Shown: piece by piece, positions 1 to 5,966 of the stretch | Position numbering within the stretch: position 1 is the stretch's first letter | Layout of the letters: every line of letters begins with the position of its first letter | DNA from: CAG-533 sp963645165 | GTDB taxonomy: Bacteria > Bacillota_I > Bacilli_A > RF39 > UBA660 | Length of the DNA stretch: 9,468 nt | NCBI GenBank assembly: GCA_963645165.1 | Contig: CAVIQT010000069.1 | Location: 1-9,468, forward strand | Direction: 5' to 3' | Notes under the pieces: generated by a model | Databases searched by the model: none | Told to the model about the DNA's origin: nothing | Seen by the model: the letters and a program-made list of their open reading frames with translations, nothing else | Position numbers and translations under genes: made by a program

Positions 1-10
1 GATAATATAA

Positions 11-196
11 ATGATTAATAAGATTCCTACAAAAATAATTGATATAGAAGTAAGTATTAAATTACTTGATTATTTAAAGCGAGAAAAGGTTATAGATGAT
101 GATATATATAATTATTGTATTAGTATTTTACTTAAGAAAGAAAATTTAGAAAAAAAGAAAATTAATAGTTTAGATAACTATAAAATATTATCTTAA
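11..196 (+). CDS. Small SHOCT-like protein upstream of the recombinase
   Basis: This 61-residue protein starts MINKIPTKIID and is mostly two predicted helices followed by a Lys/Glu/Asn-rich tail. Residues about 14-42 (SIKLLDYLKREKVIDDDIYN and the following hydrophobic helix) fit the pattern of the short SHOCT domain: helix, a short 'x-I-(T/D)-x-(E/D)-E/I-Y' turn, second helix. Small proteins of this type are commonly found beside large serine recombinases in Firmicutes elements, but their function is not established. It ends ten bases before the recombinase start, and the recombinase ribosome binding site begins at its stop codon, so the two are almost surely co-transcribed. No clear ribosome binding site is visible in the ten bases before its ATG, so a start further left cannot be excluded. 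A role as excision partner (recombination directionality factor) is only a positional inference. Confidence 0.65.
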   Translation: MINKIPTKIIDIEVSIKLLDYLKREKVIDDDIYNYCISILLKKENLEKKKINSLDNYKILS

Positions 197-202
197 AAGG
201 AG
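197..202 (+). promoter_or_regulatory. Ribosome binding site of the recombinase
   Basis: AAGGAG begins directly after the stop codon of the upstream small gene and lies four bases before the ATG at 207. It supports that ATG as the recombinase start and indicates translational coupling of the two genes. Confidence 0.7.
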
Positions 203-206
203 TTTT

Positions 207-1865
207 ATGGACTTATATACGGTTAGAAATAGTATTATGAAAGGTTCTTCTTTACAAGATTTAAATTTAAGAGTATGTTTTTATGCTAGAGTATCTACTG
301 ATAAAGATGAACAGTTACATTCTTTAAATTCACAAATATCTTTCTTTAATGATTATATTAAAAATATTCCTAATTGGGATTTTGTTGGTTCTTATATAGA
401 TGAGGGAATAAGTGGGACTAATGTTAAGAAAAGAGAAGAGTTTTTAAGAATGATTGAAGATGCTAAAAGTGATAAGTTTGATTTAATATTAACTAAGGAA
501 ATATCAAGGTTTTCTAGAAATACTTTAGATAGTATTATGTATACTCAAAAGTTATTATCTAATGGGGTTGGCGTATATTTTTTAAATGATAATATAAATA
601 CTATATTACCTGATTCAGAGCTTAGACTTACTTTAATGTCTTCTATTGCACAAGATGAGGTTAGAAAACTTTCAGAAAGAGTTTCATTTGGTATGAAAAG
701 AAGTATAGATAATGGGGTTGTTTTAGGTTCATCTAATATTTATGGTTATAAAAAGGATAATGGTAGGTTAATAATTGATGAGGATGAATCTAAAATGGTT
801 AAGATAATATTTGATAGATATGCAAATAGTAGTGATGGATTAATGGGCGTATCAAAATATCTTTTTTCTTTAGGGTATAAAAGTAAAAGTGGAAAAAGAA
901 TTGATTCTACTGTTATTACTAGAATTATAGAAAATCCTAAATATAAAGGATATTATTGTGGAAATAAATCTAAAGTAATAGATTATCGTACTAAAGAAAA
1001 GAAGAAATTAAATGAATCTAACTGGATAATGTATAAAGATTATAAGAATATTCCACCTATTGTAGAAGAAGAATTATGGGAAAAAGCAAATATTAAATTA
1101 AAGGAAAGACAAAATAGTTTTGCAAATAGAAAAGTTAGTAAAAAAGTATTTCAAAATAGATATGCATATTCAGGTAAAATATATTGTGGCTGTCATAATT
1201 TAACTTATCATAGAATGGGTTCTGGAAAAAGAAAAAGTAATCCAGTATGGGAGTGTCAAGTTTATAGAAAAGAATCTTTAAAAGGGTGCACTAATCCTAG
1301 AGTGTTTGAGGTTTCTTTAAATGAAGCATTTAAGGATATGTTTGTGAAAATATTTAATAGAAGGATGGATATTTTTAAGGAAATAATTAATCTATGTAAT
1401 AATTATTTAAATGATAATAATGATAATAATATAAAAAGAATTAATTCTAAAGTAGAAATTTTAAATAATAAGAAAGATAAGTTATTAGAGCTTGTTATAG
1501 AAAAATATTTATCTAAAAAAGATTATAAATACCAAATAGATTTAATTAATAAGGAGTTAAATAGTTATCAAAGTAAACTAAAAGAGGAAGAAAATATTAT
1601 AAATGATAAAAATTATAAGGAAAATAAAATTAAGAAAATTAAAGTTTCATTAGGTAAGTGTTTAGATGATAATAAGTGTTTTAGTGATATATTTAATGAA
1701 ATAATAGAAAAAATAATAGTTTATAGAAATAATGATAAGGAAATTAAATTAGATGTTTTTATTAAAACGGGTGAGGAAGTTAGCTTATTTTCAAGTAATT
1801 TAGGTAAAAAGTTTCATTTATTAGACTACTATACAACAAGTAACAGGGGTATCTGCAGCGATTAA
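207..1865 (+). CDS. Large serine recombinase (site-specific integrase)
   Basis: This enzyme catalyses site-specific integration or excision through a serine-linked DNA intermediate. The N-terminal resolvase domain (residues about 21-165) shows FYARVST with nucleophile Ser30 and Arg28, then DEGISGT and the Arg-rich KEISRFSRN motif. The 'Recombinase' DNA-binding domain follows (about 170-310, including NPKYKGYYCGNKSKV). A zinc-ribbon with Cys in YCGC, WEC and GC lies at about 328-365, then a Lys/Asn/Glu-rich coiled-coil region (about 380-475). The 552-residue length is normal for the family. Oddity: the last dozen or so codons and the stop at 1863-1865 lie in sequence that, in another frame, encodes the conserved part of a penicillin-binding protein. 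The C-terminal tail is therefore host-encoded in the integrated state and would differ in the excised circle. It is likely co-expressed with the small gene just upstream. Confidence 0.95.
   Translation: MDLYTVRNSIMKGSSLQDLNLRVCFYARVSTDKDEQLHSLNSQISFFNDYIKNIPNWDFVGSYIDEGISGTNVKKREEFLRMIEDAKSDKFDLILTKEISRFSRNTLDSIMYTQKLLSNGVGVYFLNDNINTILPDSELRLTLMSSIAQDEVRKLSERVSFGMKRSIDNGVVLGSSNIYGYKKDNGRLIIDEDESKMVKIIFDRYANSSDGLMGVSKYLFSLGYKSKSGKRIDSTVITRIIENPKYKGYYCGNKSKVIDYRTKEKKKLNESNWIMYKDYKNIPPIVEEELWEKANIKLKERQNSFANRKVSKKVFQNRYAYSGKIYCGCHNLTYHRMGSGKRKSNPVWECQVYRKESLKGCTNPRVFEVSLNEAFKDMFVKIFNRRMDIFKEIINLCNNYLNDNNDNNIKRINSKVEILNNKKDKLLELVIEKYLSKKDYKYQIDLINKELNSYQSKLKEEENIINDKNYKENKIKKIKVSLGKCLDDNKCFSDIFNEIIEKIIVYRNNDKEIKLDVFIKTGEEVSLFSSNLGKKFHLLDYYTTSNRGICSD
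1820..1850. other. Inferred right attachment junction inside spoVD
   Basis: In frame 1, a TAG stop at 1822-1824 is followed at once by codons for TTIQQVTGVSAAINGG, the stretch that follows the GQG-type motif in SpoVD/FtsI transpeptidases. Homology to the penicillin-binding protein therefore starts abruptly at about 1825, while recombinase coding enters from the left in a different frame. This is what a serine-recombinase insertion into a coding sequence should look like. The exact crossover dinucleotide cannot be fixed without the left junction, because the shared core may extend several bases either way. Confidence 0.65.
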
Positions 1866-2496
1866 TGGAGGGACACTTTATAAACCATATATTGTTAGGA
1901 GCATTAATGAAGGAGAGACTAATAATTTAATAGTTTTAAATGAACCTAAAATTGTTCGTAAAGTTATTAGTGAGGCGTCTTCAAAATTAGTTAGATATGC
2001 ACTTGAGAGTGTAGTACAAAATGGGACAGGTAAGAATGCTTATATTGAAAATTATAGAGTAGGTGGGAAAACAGGAACTGCTCAAAAAGTATTGAATGGT
2101 AAATACATGGTGGGTAATTATATTGTTTCTTTTGTTGGCTTTTTGCCGGCTGATAATCCTAAGTATGTTATTTATGTTGCGATTGATCACCCGCAAGGAA
2201 TAACTCAGTATGGTGGTACGGTGTCTGCTCCAGTTGCGAAAAATATCATGTTAAGTATTATTGATAGTAAAAATATACCTTCAGTAGATACTGATGCAAC
2301 TAGAGAATATACATGGCTTTCACAGAAATATATTAAAATACCTGATGTTACAGGAATGGATTTAAAAGATGCAAAAAAACTTCTCAAAGGGTTTTCTATT
2401 GAGTATTCTGGGGTAGGAAGTAAAGTAATTGAACAATCTCCTGAAGGAAATCGCTTTGCTAAAGAGGGAAGCACTGTAAAATTATTACTTCATTAA
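1825..2496 (+). pseudogene. spoVD: 3' part of an interrupted class B penicillin-binding protein (SpoVD/FtsI type) with PASTA domain
   Basis: The open frame gives 223 residues, the C-terminal third of a cell-wall transpeptidase that cross-links peptidoglycan outside the membrane. Visible landmarks are SAAINGGTLYKPYI, the active-site VGGKTGTAQK (KTG, codons at 2068-2076), NYIVSFVGFLPADNPKYVIYV, YGGTVSAPVAKNIM, and one C-terminal PASTA domain from IKIPDVTGM to the end. The membrane anchor, the SxxK nucleophile and the SxN motif are missing because the integrated element lies upstream. There is no start codon ahead of KTG with a plausible ribosome binding site. SpoVD is preferred over FtsI/PbpB because there is a single PASTA domain and because mraY and a SEDS gene follow, but an organism with only one such gene would use it for division. 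No damage is seen within the fragment, which suggests recent insertion or a need to restore the gene. Confidence 0.9.
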
Positions 2497-2522
2497 ATTC
2501 TATCTTTTGTAAAGTATGTAAA

Positions 2523-2536
2523 GTTGTATTTACAAC
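2523..2536. repeat. Palindrome overlapping the mraY promoter -35
   Basis: GTTGTATTTACAAC is a perfect inverted repeat (six-base arms, two-base centre). It overlaps the proposed -35 hexamer at 2529-2534. Such a placement would suit a repressor site, but a short AT-rich palindrome can also arise by chance. Confidence 0.35.
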
Positions 2537-2558
2537 AAAATAATAATAATTGTATAAT
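2529..2558 (+). promoter_or_regulatory. Probable promoter for mraY and the downstream SEDS gene
   Basis: TTTACA (2529-2534, five of six against TTGACA) and a perfect TATAAT (2553-2558) are 18 bases apart. Transcription would start near 2565, immediately ahead of the ribosome binding site, giving a very short leader. It would let mraY and ftsW/spoVE be expressed independently of the interrupted spoVD. In such AT-rich DNA the hexamers alone are moderate evidence. Confidence 0.5.
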
Positions 2559-2582
2559 CAATTAAAGAGGTGACAAAAATTT

Positions 2583-3575
2583 ATGTTAATTTTAGCTAAA
2601 TCAATTTTAGGATTAATGCTTGGTTTTGTCTTATCATTAATTACTGCCGTGATATTAATTCCCCTTTTGAGAAAATTTCATGTTGGTCAAAGTGTTAGCC
2701 ATTTAATTAATGCAAGACACTTAAAAAAAGAGGGGACTCCAACTATTGGAGGGTTAATATTTATTGTTCCTACTATTATAATTATGTTTGTTTTATATTT
2801 AAGAGGAAGTGTAGAGTTATCATCTAATTTGATTATTTTATTGTTTGTATTTTTATCTTATGCACTTTTAGGGCTTGTAGATGATATTTTAAAAGTAAAG
2901 TATCATAATAATGCAGGGCTTAAAACTTTAACTAAGTTATTTTTACAGACAGTTATTGCTATTATTTTCTATATTATATTTAAAAATAATGGAGGAGATT
3001 CTAATTTAATAATTACTTCACTTAATATTAATATTCCTTTAGGGTGGGCATTTGGTTTATTTATTTTACTTGTTTTAGTTGGAACTACCAATGCGGTTAA
3101 TATTACTGACGGATTGGATGGTTTAGCAGGGGGATTATCAGTTATGGCTTTTCTAGCATATGGAGTTATTGCTTGGGGGTCTAGCTGGATTGTAGGATAT
3201 CAAGATCTCGCAATATTTTCTTTTGTTTTAGTAGGTAGTTTACTTGGATTTCTTGTCTTTAATACTCACCCAGCTAAAGTATTTATGGGTGATACTGGCT
3301 CTCTAGCTCTTGGTGGGGCACTTGCTACTATCGCAATTTTAACTCGTCATGAATTATCTTTAATTTTAATTGGTGGAGTCTTTGTGGTAGAGACATTATG
3401 TTCACTTATTCAAATTATTGCGATACGTAAATTTCATAAAAAAGTATTTTTAAAAGCACCACTTCATCATCATTTTGAAGAGTTAGGTTGGTGTGAGACA
3501 GATATTGTAAAATTATTCTGGGTTGTTGGTTTCTTATTATCAATGATTGGTATAATATATGGTGTTTGGTTATAA
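2583..3575 (+). CDS. mraY: MraY, phospho-MurNAc-pentapeptide transferase (lipid I synthase)
   Basis: This membrane enzyme transfers phospho-MurNAc-pentapeptide from UDP to undecaprenyl phosphate, making lipid I, the first membrane step of peptidoglycan synthesis. At 330 residues it has the normal length and about ten hydrophobic segments. Family motifs are all present: LKKEGTPTIGG (48-57), the Asp pair in GLVDDILKV (Asp100/101), NAVNITDGLDGLAGG (170-184), FMGDTGSLALGG with Asp237, and the loop KAPLHHHFEELGW (His295-297). The early loop reads GQSVSHLINARHLKK, lacking the usual Arg and Gly-Pro of GQxIRxxGPxxHxxK although its length is kept; this may be lineage-specific. The ATG is supported by AGAGGTGA at 2566-2573. 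It follows the spoVD fragment by 86 bases, with its own likely promoter, and lies 39 bases before the SEDS gene, so the two genes probably form an operon. Confidence 0.96.
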   Translation: MLILAKSILGLMLGFVLSLITAVILIPLLRKFHVGQSVSHLINARHLKKEGTPTIGGLIFIVPTIIIMFVLYLRGSVELSSNLIILLFVFLSYALLGLVDDILKVKYHNNAGLKTLTKLFLQTVIAIIFYIIFKNNGGDSNLIITSLNINIPLGWAFGLFILLVLVGTTNAVNITDGLDGLAGGLSVMAFLAYGVIAWGSSWIVGYQDLAIFSFVLVGSLLGFLVFNTHPAKVFMGDTGSLALGGALATIAILTRHELSLILIGGVFVVETLCSLIQIIAIRKFHKKVFLKAPLHHHFEELGWCETDIVKLFWVVGFLLSMIGIIYGVWL

Positions 3576-3614
3576 TTTACTAAGTTAAACTATAAGATAT
3601 TAATAGGTGATTGA

Positions 3615-4697
3615 ATGAAAAGAAGCCTATTAATTTTTTTTGCTTGTATATTACTTGGTGTGATTGGTCTTGTTATGATATATTCATCTTCTAACATTTG
3701 GAGTTTATATAAATTTAATGATTCTTTTTATTATGTTAAACATCAGTTATTATTTTTTATAGTAGGTGTTGTGGCTATAAGTGTATTAAGAAAGATAGAT
3801 TATAAAATTTATGAGAGGCATGCTAATATTATATTATTTGTATCTATATTATTACTTTCTTTAGTATTAATTCCTGGTATTGGTAAAGTAAGAAATGGTT
3901 CTAGAAGCTGGTTTGGTATAGGTTCATTTGGTTTTCAACCTTCAGAGGTGGCTAAGTTATCTTTAATTATATTTACATCTAAATATTTAGCAAATAATGA
4001 AAAAGAAGTTAAAAAATTTAAAAGTGGGGTAGTTCCTATTTTATTAATTATATTTATTTTTTTCGGGTTAATAATGTTAGAGCCTGATTTTGGAACTGCT
4101 ATGGTTATGGTAATGAGCACGGTAACTATGTTATTTGCTTCTAATATTAAACTTTCTTTTTTTGGTATAATGGGGCTTTTTGGTATATTGGGCATAACGG
4201 GTTTAGTAATAATCGCGCCATACAGATTGGCTAGAATAGTATCTTTTTTAAATCCCTTTGTAGATCCTTTAGGTAGTGGTTTTCAAATTATTCAAAGTTT
4301 GTATGCGATAAGTCCATCAGGTTTATTTGGTAGGGGATTTGGTAATTCTATACAGAAACACTTTTATTTACCAGAGCCACAGACAGATTTTATTTTTGCT
4401 ATTATAAGTGAAGAATTTGGCATTATTGGTATTATTGTTATTGCTGCTTTATTTTTTCTTATTTTTTATCAAAGTATTAAAATAAGTTTAAATACTAGTA
4501 ATTTATTTGGTAAGTATCTTTCTTTTGGTCTTATAATGGGGATAATTATTCAAATGATTTTAAATATTTGTGTGGTTATTGGTATTGTTCCAGTAACGGG
4601 GGTTACTCTTCCTTTTATTAGTTATGGTGGTTCATCTTTATTAGTTAGTATGATAAGCATTGGAATAATATTAAATATTAGTAGAGATGTTAATTAA
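3615..4697 (+). CDS. spoVE: SEDS-family peptidoglycan glycosyltransferase (FtsW/SpoVE type)
   Basis: This polytopic membrane protein polymerises lipid II into glycan strands together with a class B penicillin-binding protein. The 360 residues form about ten membrane segments. Diagnostic motifs are MIYSSSN near the N-terminus, GSRSWFGIGSFGFQPSEVAKL (95-115), EPDFGTAM (156-163), YLPEPQTDFIFAIISEEFG (251-269) with the presumed catalytic Asp258, and PVTGVTLPFISYGGSS near the C-terminus. PEPQTDFIF points to FtsW/SpoVE rather than RodA. FtsW and SpoVE are close paralogues; the neighbouring SpoVD-type fragment favours SpoVE, but a single dual-role protein is possible. AGGTGA ends five bases before the ATG. 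It is co-oriented with mraY and probably co-transcribed. Its usual transpeptidase partner would be the interrupted gene upstream. Confidence 0.93.
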   Translation: MKRSLLIFFACILLGVIGLVMIYSSSNIWSLYKFNDSFYYVKHQLLFFIVGVVAISVLRKIDYKIYERHANIILFVSILLLSLVLIPGIGKVRNGSRSWFGIGSFGFQPSEVAKLSLIIFTSKYLANNEKEVKKFKSGVVPILLIIFIFFGLIMLEPDFGTAMVMVMSTVTMLFASNIKLSFFGIMGLFGILGITGLVIIAPYRLARIVSFLNPFVDPLGSGFQIIQSLYAISPSGLFGRGFGNSIQKHFYLPEPQTDFIFAIISEEFGIIGIIVIAALFFLIFYQSIKISLNTSNLFGKYLSFGLIMGIIIQMILNICVVIGIVPVTGVTLPFISYGGSSLLVSMISIGIILNISRDVN

Positions 4698-4724
4698 GTT
4701 TTATAGTTATTTTCTTTTAAGTCA

Positions 4725-4761
4725 CTCCGAAAAAATTCATAATTCCGAAAAAGTTCGGAGC
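4725..4761. repeat. 18-bp tandem repeat with mutually exclusive hairpins
   Basis: TCCGAAAAAATTC (4726-4738) recurs 18 bases later as TCCGAAAAAGTTC (4744-4756), one mismatch in 13. TTCGGA(G) at 4754-4760 can pair with TCCGAA at 4744-4749 (six pairs, four-base loop) or with CTCCGAA at 4725-4731 (seven pairs, enclosing the second copy). An outer AGTC/GACT pairing (4720-4723 with 4763-4766) could extend the larger form. No T-run follows on either strand, so a simple intrinsic terminator is not supported. It could be a protein-binding site, an RNA-processing element or a terminator of unusual form. Confidence 0.55.
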
Positions 4762-4800
4762 GGACTATAAAAATAATATAGTTTGAATAATTAAGAATCT

Positions 4801-4859
4801 ACTGTACAAAATTGTCAATAATTATAATTTTGTATAGTTTGCAGTACAAAACTTACAAT
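4801..4859. repeat. 13-bp inverted repeat plus a third direct copy
   Basis: ACTGTACAAAATT (4801-4813) pairs with AATTTTGTATAGT (4826-4838) through 13 positions with one G-T wobble, around a 12-base loop. The left arm recurs directly: GTACAAAATTGTCAAT at 4804-4819 and GTACAAAACTTACAAT at 4844-4859, matching 13 of 16, 40 bases apart. Three copies of the same core ahead of the degraded ATPase gene suggest an operator cluster or a remnant of a small mobile element. The sequence does not distinguish these. Confidence 0.55.
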
Positions 4860-4897
4860 CTGTTTTTGATATATAATTTATGTAGTGGTGATTATAC

Positions 4898-5860
4898 GTG
4901 ATTAATATGATTAAAAGAGAAAAATATTTAAAAAATATAAGAACGTTTTATGAGCAAGATTTAATTAAGGTAATAACTGGTATAAGAAGATGTGGGAAAT
5001 CTGTTATATTAACCCAGATTTGAATTTGCTGATTATATTGATATAACTGATTGTAAAAAATCAAATAATTTTATTGAAAAAAAGTTAGTTAATAAAACTA
5101 GATATTATGTTTTTTTGATGAAATTCAAATTGTTAATGAATGGGAAAGAGTAGTAAATTCGCTTAAATCTAAATATAGAGAAAATATTTCAATATTTATT
5201 ACTGGCTCTAATAGTGATTTACTTTCTGGGGGAGTTAGCAACTCATATTGCTGGAAGATATGTTAGTTTTAAAGTTTATCTATTTACTTTTGATGAAGTA
5301 TGTGAACTTAAGAATATTAAAAATAAAGATAAGTATGAATTAAAAACAGAATTTGGTGATTATATTATTGGGAGAGGAATGCCGCAAAGATTTTCTATGC
5401 ATGATAATCTTCAAGTTAAAACATATTTATCTGATGTATATAATTCAATAGTTATTAAAGATATAGTTCTAGGATTTAAAATAAAGGATCTTGATTTATT
5501 TAATAAAATATTAACTTTTATTGTTGCAACATCTTCTCAAACTTTTTCTGCTGAAAGCTTATCTAATTATTTACTTAGTAAAATATTGTTTATAATGAAT
5601 TAATATCTAGAGGATATGATGTTAAAGTTGGATCTTTAGATAATGGAGAAATTGATTTTATAGCGACTAGATTTAATGAAAAAGAATACTATCAAGTGGC
5701 TTATTATTTAAATGATAAGATTATAGATAGAGAATTTGGTATTTATGATAATATTCAAGATAATTTTGTTATTTTTTGTGATACATTTGATTTTTCTCAA
5801 AATGGTATTATTTATAAGAATATTATTGATTTTTTATTAAATAAATATGATAGAATATAA
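4898..5860 (+). pseudogene. Degraded AAA-type ATPase with DUF4143 C-terminus
   Basis: Reading across frames reconstructs a P-loop ATPase of the AAA plus DUF4143 family (cellular role not established). The pieces in order are MIKREKYLKNIR and VITGIRRCGKSV (Walker A, 4979-5002 onward); after a stop at 5021-5023 the frame shifts to EFADYIDITDCKKSNN; a T-run at 5110-5116 appears one base short, moving to the frame of FDEIQIVNEWERVVNSLK (Walker B, sensor FITGSNSDLLSG); a G-run at 5228-5232 appears one base too long, moving to GELATHIAGRYVSFKVY and the DUF4143 part down to SLSNYLLSK; near 5580 the frame changes again to NIVYNELISRGYDVKVG through NIIDFLLNKYDRI. About 100 residues expected before NIVYNELISRGYD seem to be missing: the span gives 321 codons against roughly 400 or more for the family. 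Start at GTG 4898 (GGTG seven bases upstream) or ATG 4907. Dead as a single protein. Confidence 0.88.
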
Positions 5861-5935
5861 TGTAATATTATAATTATGGTAAATGTTTGAGCTTTTTATT
5901 ACTAATATTTTTCTATTCTATTTTTAATATATTAA

Positions 5936-5944
5936 TGATAAAAT
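5936..5944 (+). promoter_or_regulatory. Extended -10 promoter candidate for the Fic gene
   Basis: TGATAAAAT has the TGn extension and a -10 differing from TATAAT at one position. No good -35 is visible. The identical nine bases precede the glycosyltransferase gene, which raises confidence slightly. Transcription would start about 16 bases before the ATG. Confidence 0.35.
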
Positions 5945-5966
5945 AATTAAGAAAGAAGATGATTAT

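Larger units (their letters stand above)
1..1835 (+). mobile_element. Right end of an integrated element carrying a large serine recombinase
   Basis: The block holds a small protein gene and a large serine recombinase, and ends where penicillin-binding-protein coding sequence begins mid-gene. The recombinase lies at the very edge of the element, reading towards the junction, which is a common position for integrases of phages, integrative elements and sporulation-gene intervening elements. The DNA is visibly more AT-rich (sampled lines of 8-20% GC) than the cell-wall genes to the right. The left end, the cargo and the left attachment site are outside the window, so the class of element (prophage, ICE, skin-like) cannot be told. 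The end coordinate is approximate because the exact crossover needs the left junction or the empty site. Confidence 0.75.
4698..4897. other. Repeat-rich intergenic region between ftsW/spoVE and the ATPase pseudogene
   Basis: No coding potential is seen in these 200 bases. They hold an 18-base tandem pair able to fold into alternative hairpins (4725-4761) and a 13-bp hairpin with a further direct copy of one arm (4801-4859), both listed separately. A possible -10 (TATAAT at 4872-4877) precedes the pseudogene, without a convincing -35. Confidence 0.6.

Noticed and set aside
1987..2474. Minus-strand frames at 1987-2196 and 2205-2474
   Set aside because: They lie opposite well-conserved penicillin-binding-protein coding sequence, show no family features and have no supporting ribosome binding site.
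2092..2496. An independent 134-residue gene starting at ATG 2092
   Set aside because: The frame is open upstream to 1825 and encodes conserved transpeptidase sequence, including KTG at 2068-2076, before this ATG. It is an internal Met of the interrupted spoVD gene.
3935..4195. Minus-strand frame of 86 residues within ftsW/spoVE
   Set aside because: It is a shadow of a strongly conserved membrane protein and has no recognisable features of its own.
4725..4775. Intrinsic terminator after ftsW/spoVE
   Set aside because: A stable hairpin is possible, but the sequence that follows (CGGACTATAAAAATAA) lacks a T-run, and the minus strand does too.
4898..5100. Use of TGA as tryptophan (Mycoplasma-type code) to explain the stop in the ATPase gene
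   Set aside because: Reading through TGA at 5021 meets further stops including TAA, and family similarity continues in a different frame, so this is a frameshift. Intact genes here use TGG for Trp.
5214..5603. An intact 129-residue gene
   Set aside because: It is one frame segment of the degraded DUF4143 ATPase; matching family sequence continues in other frames on both sides and it has no convincing start.
5861..5966. RNA gene or terminator in the gap before the Fic gene
   Set aside because: Apart from a -10-like motif and a weak ribosome binding site, only low-complexity AT-rich sequence is visible; no stem followed by a T-run.
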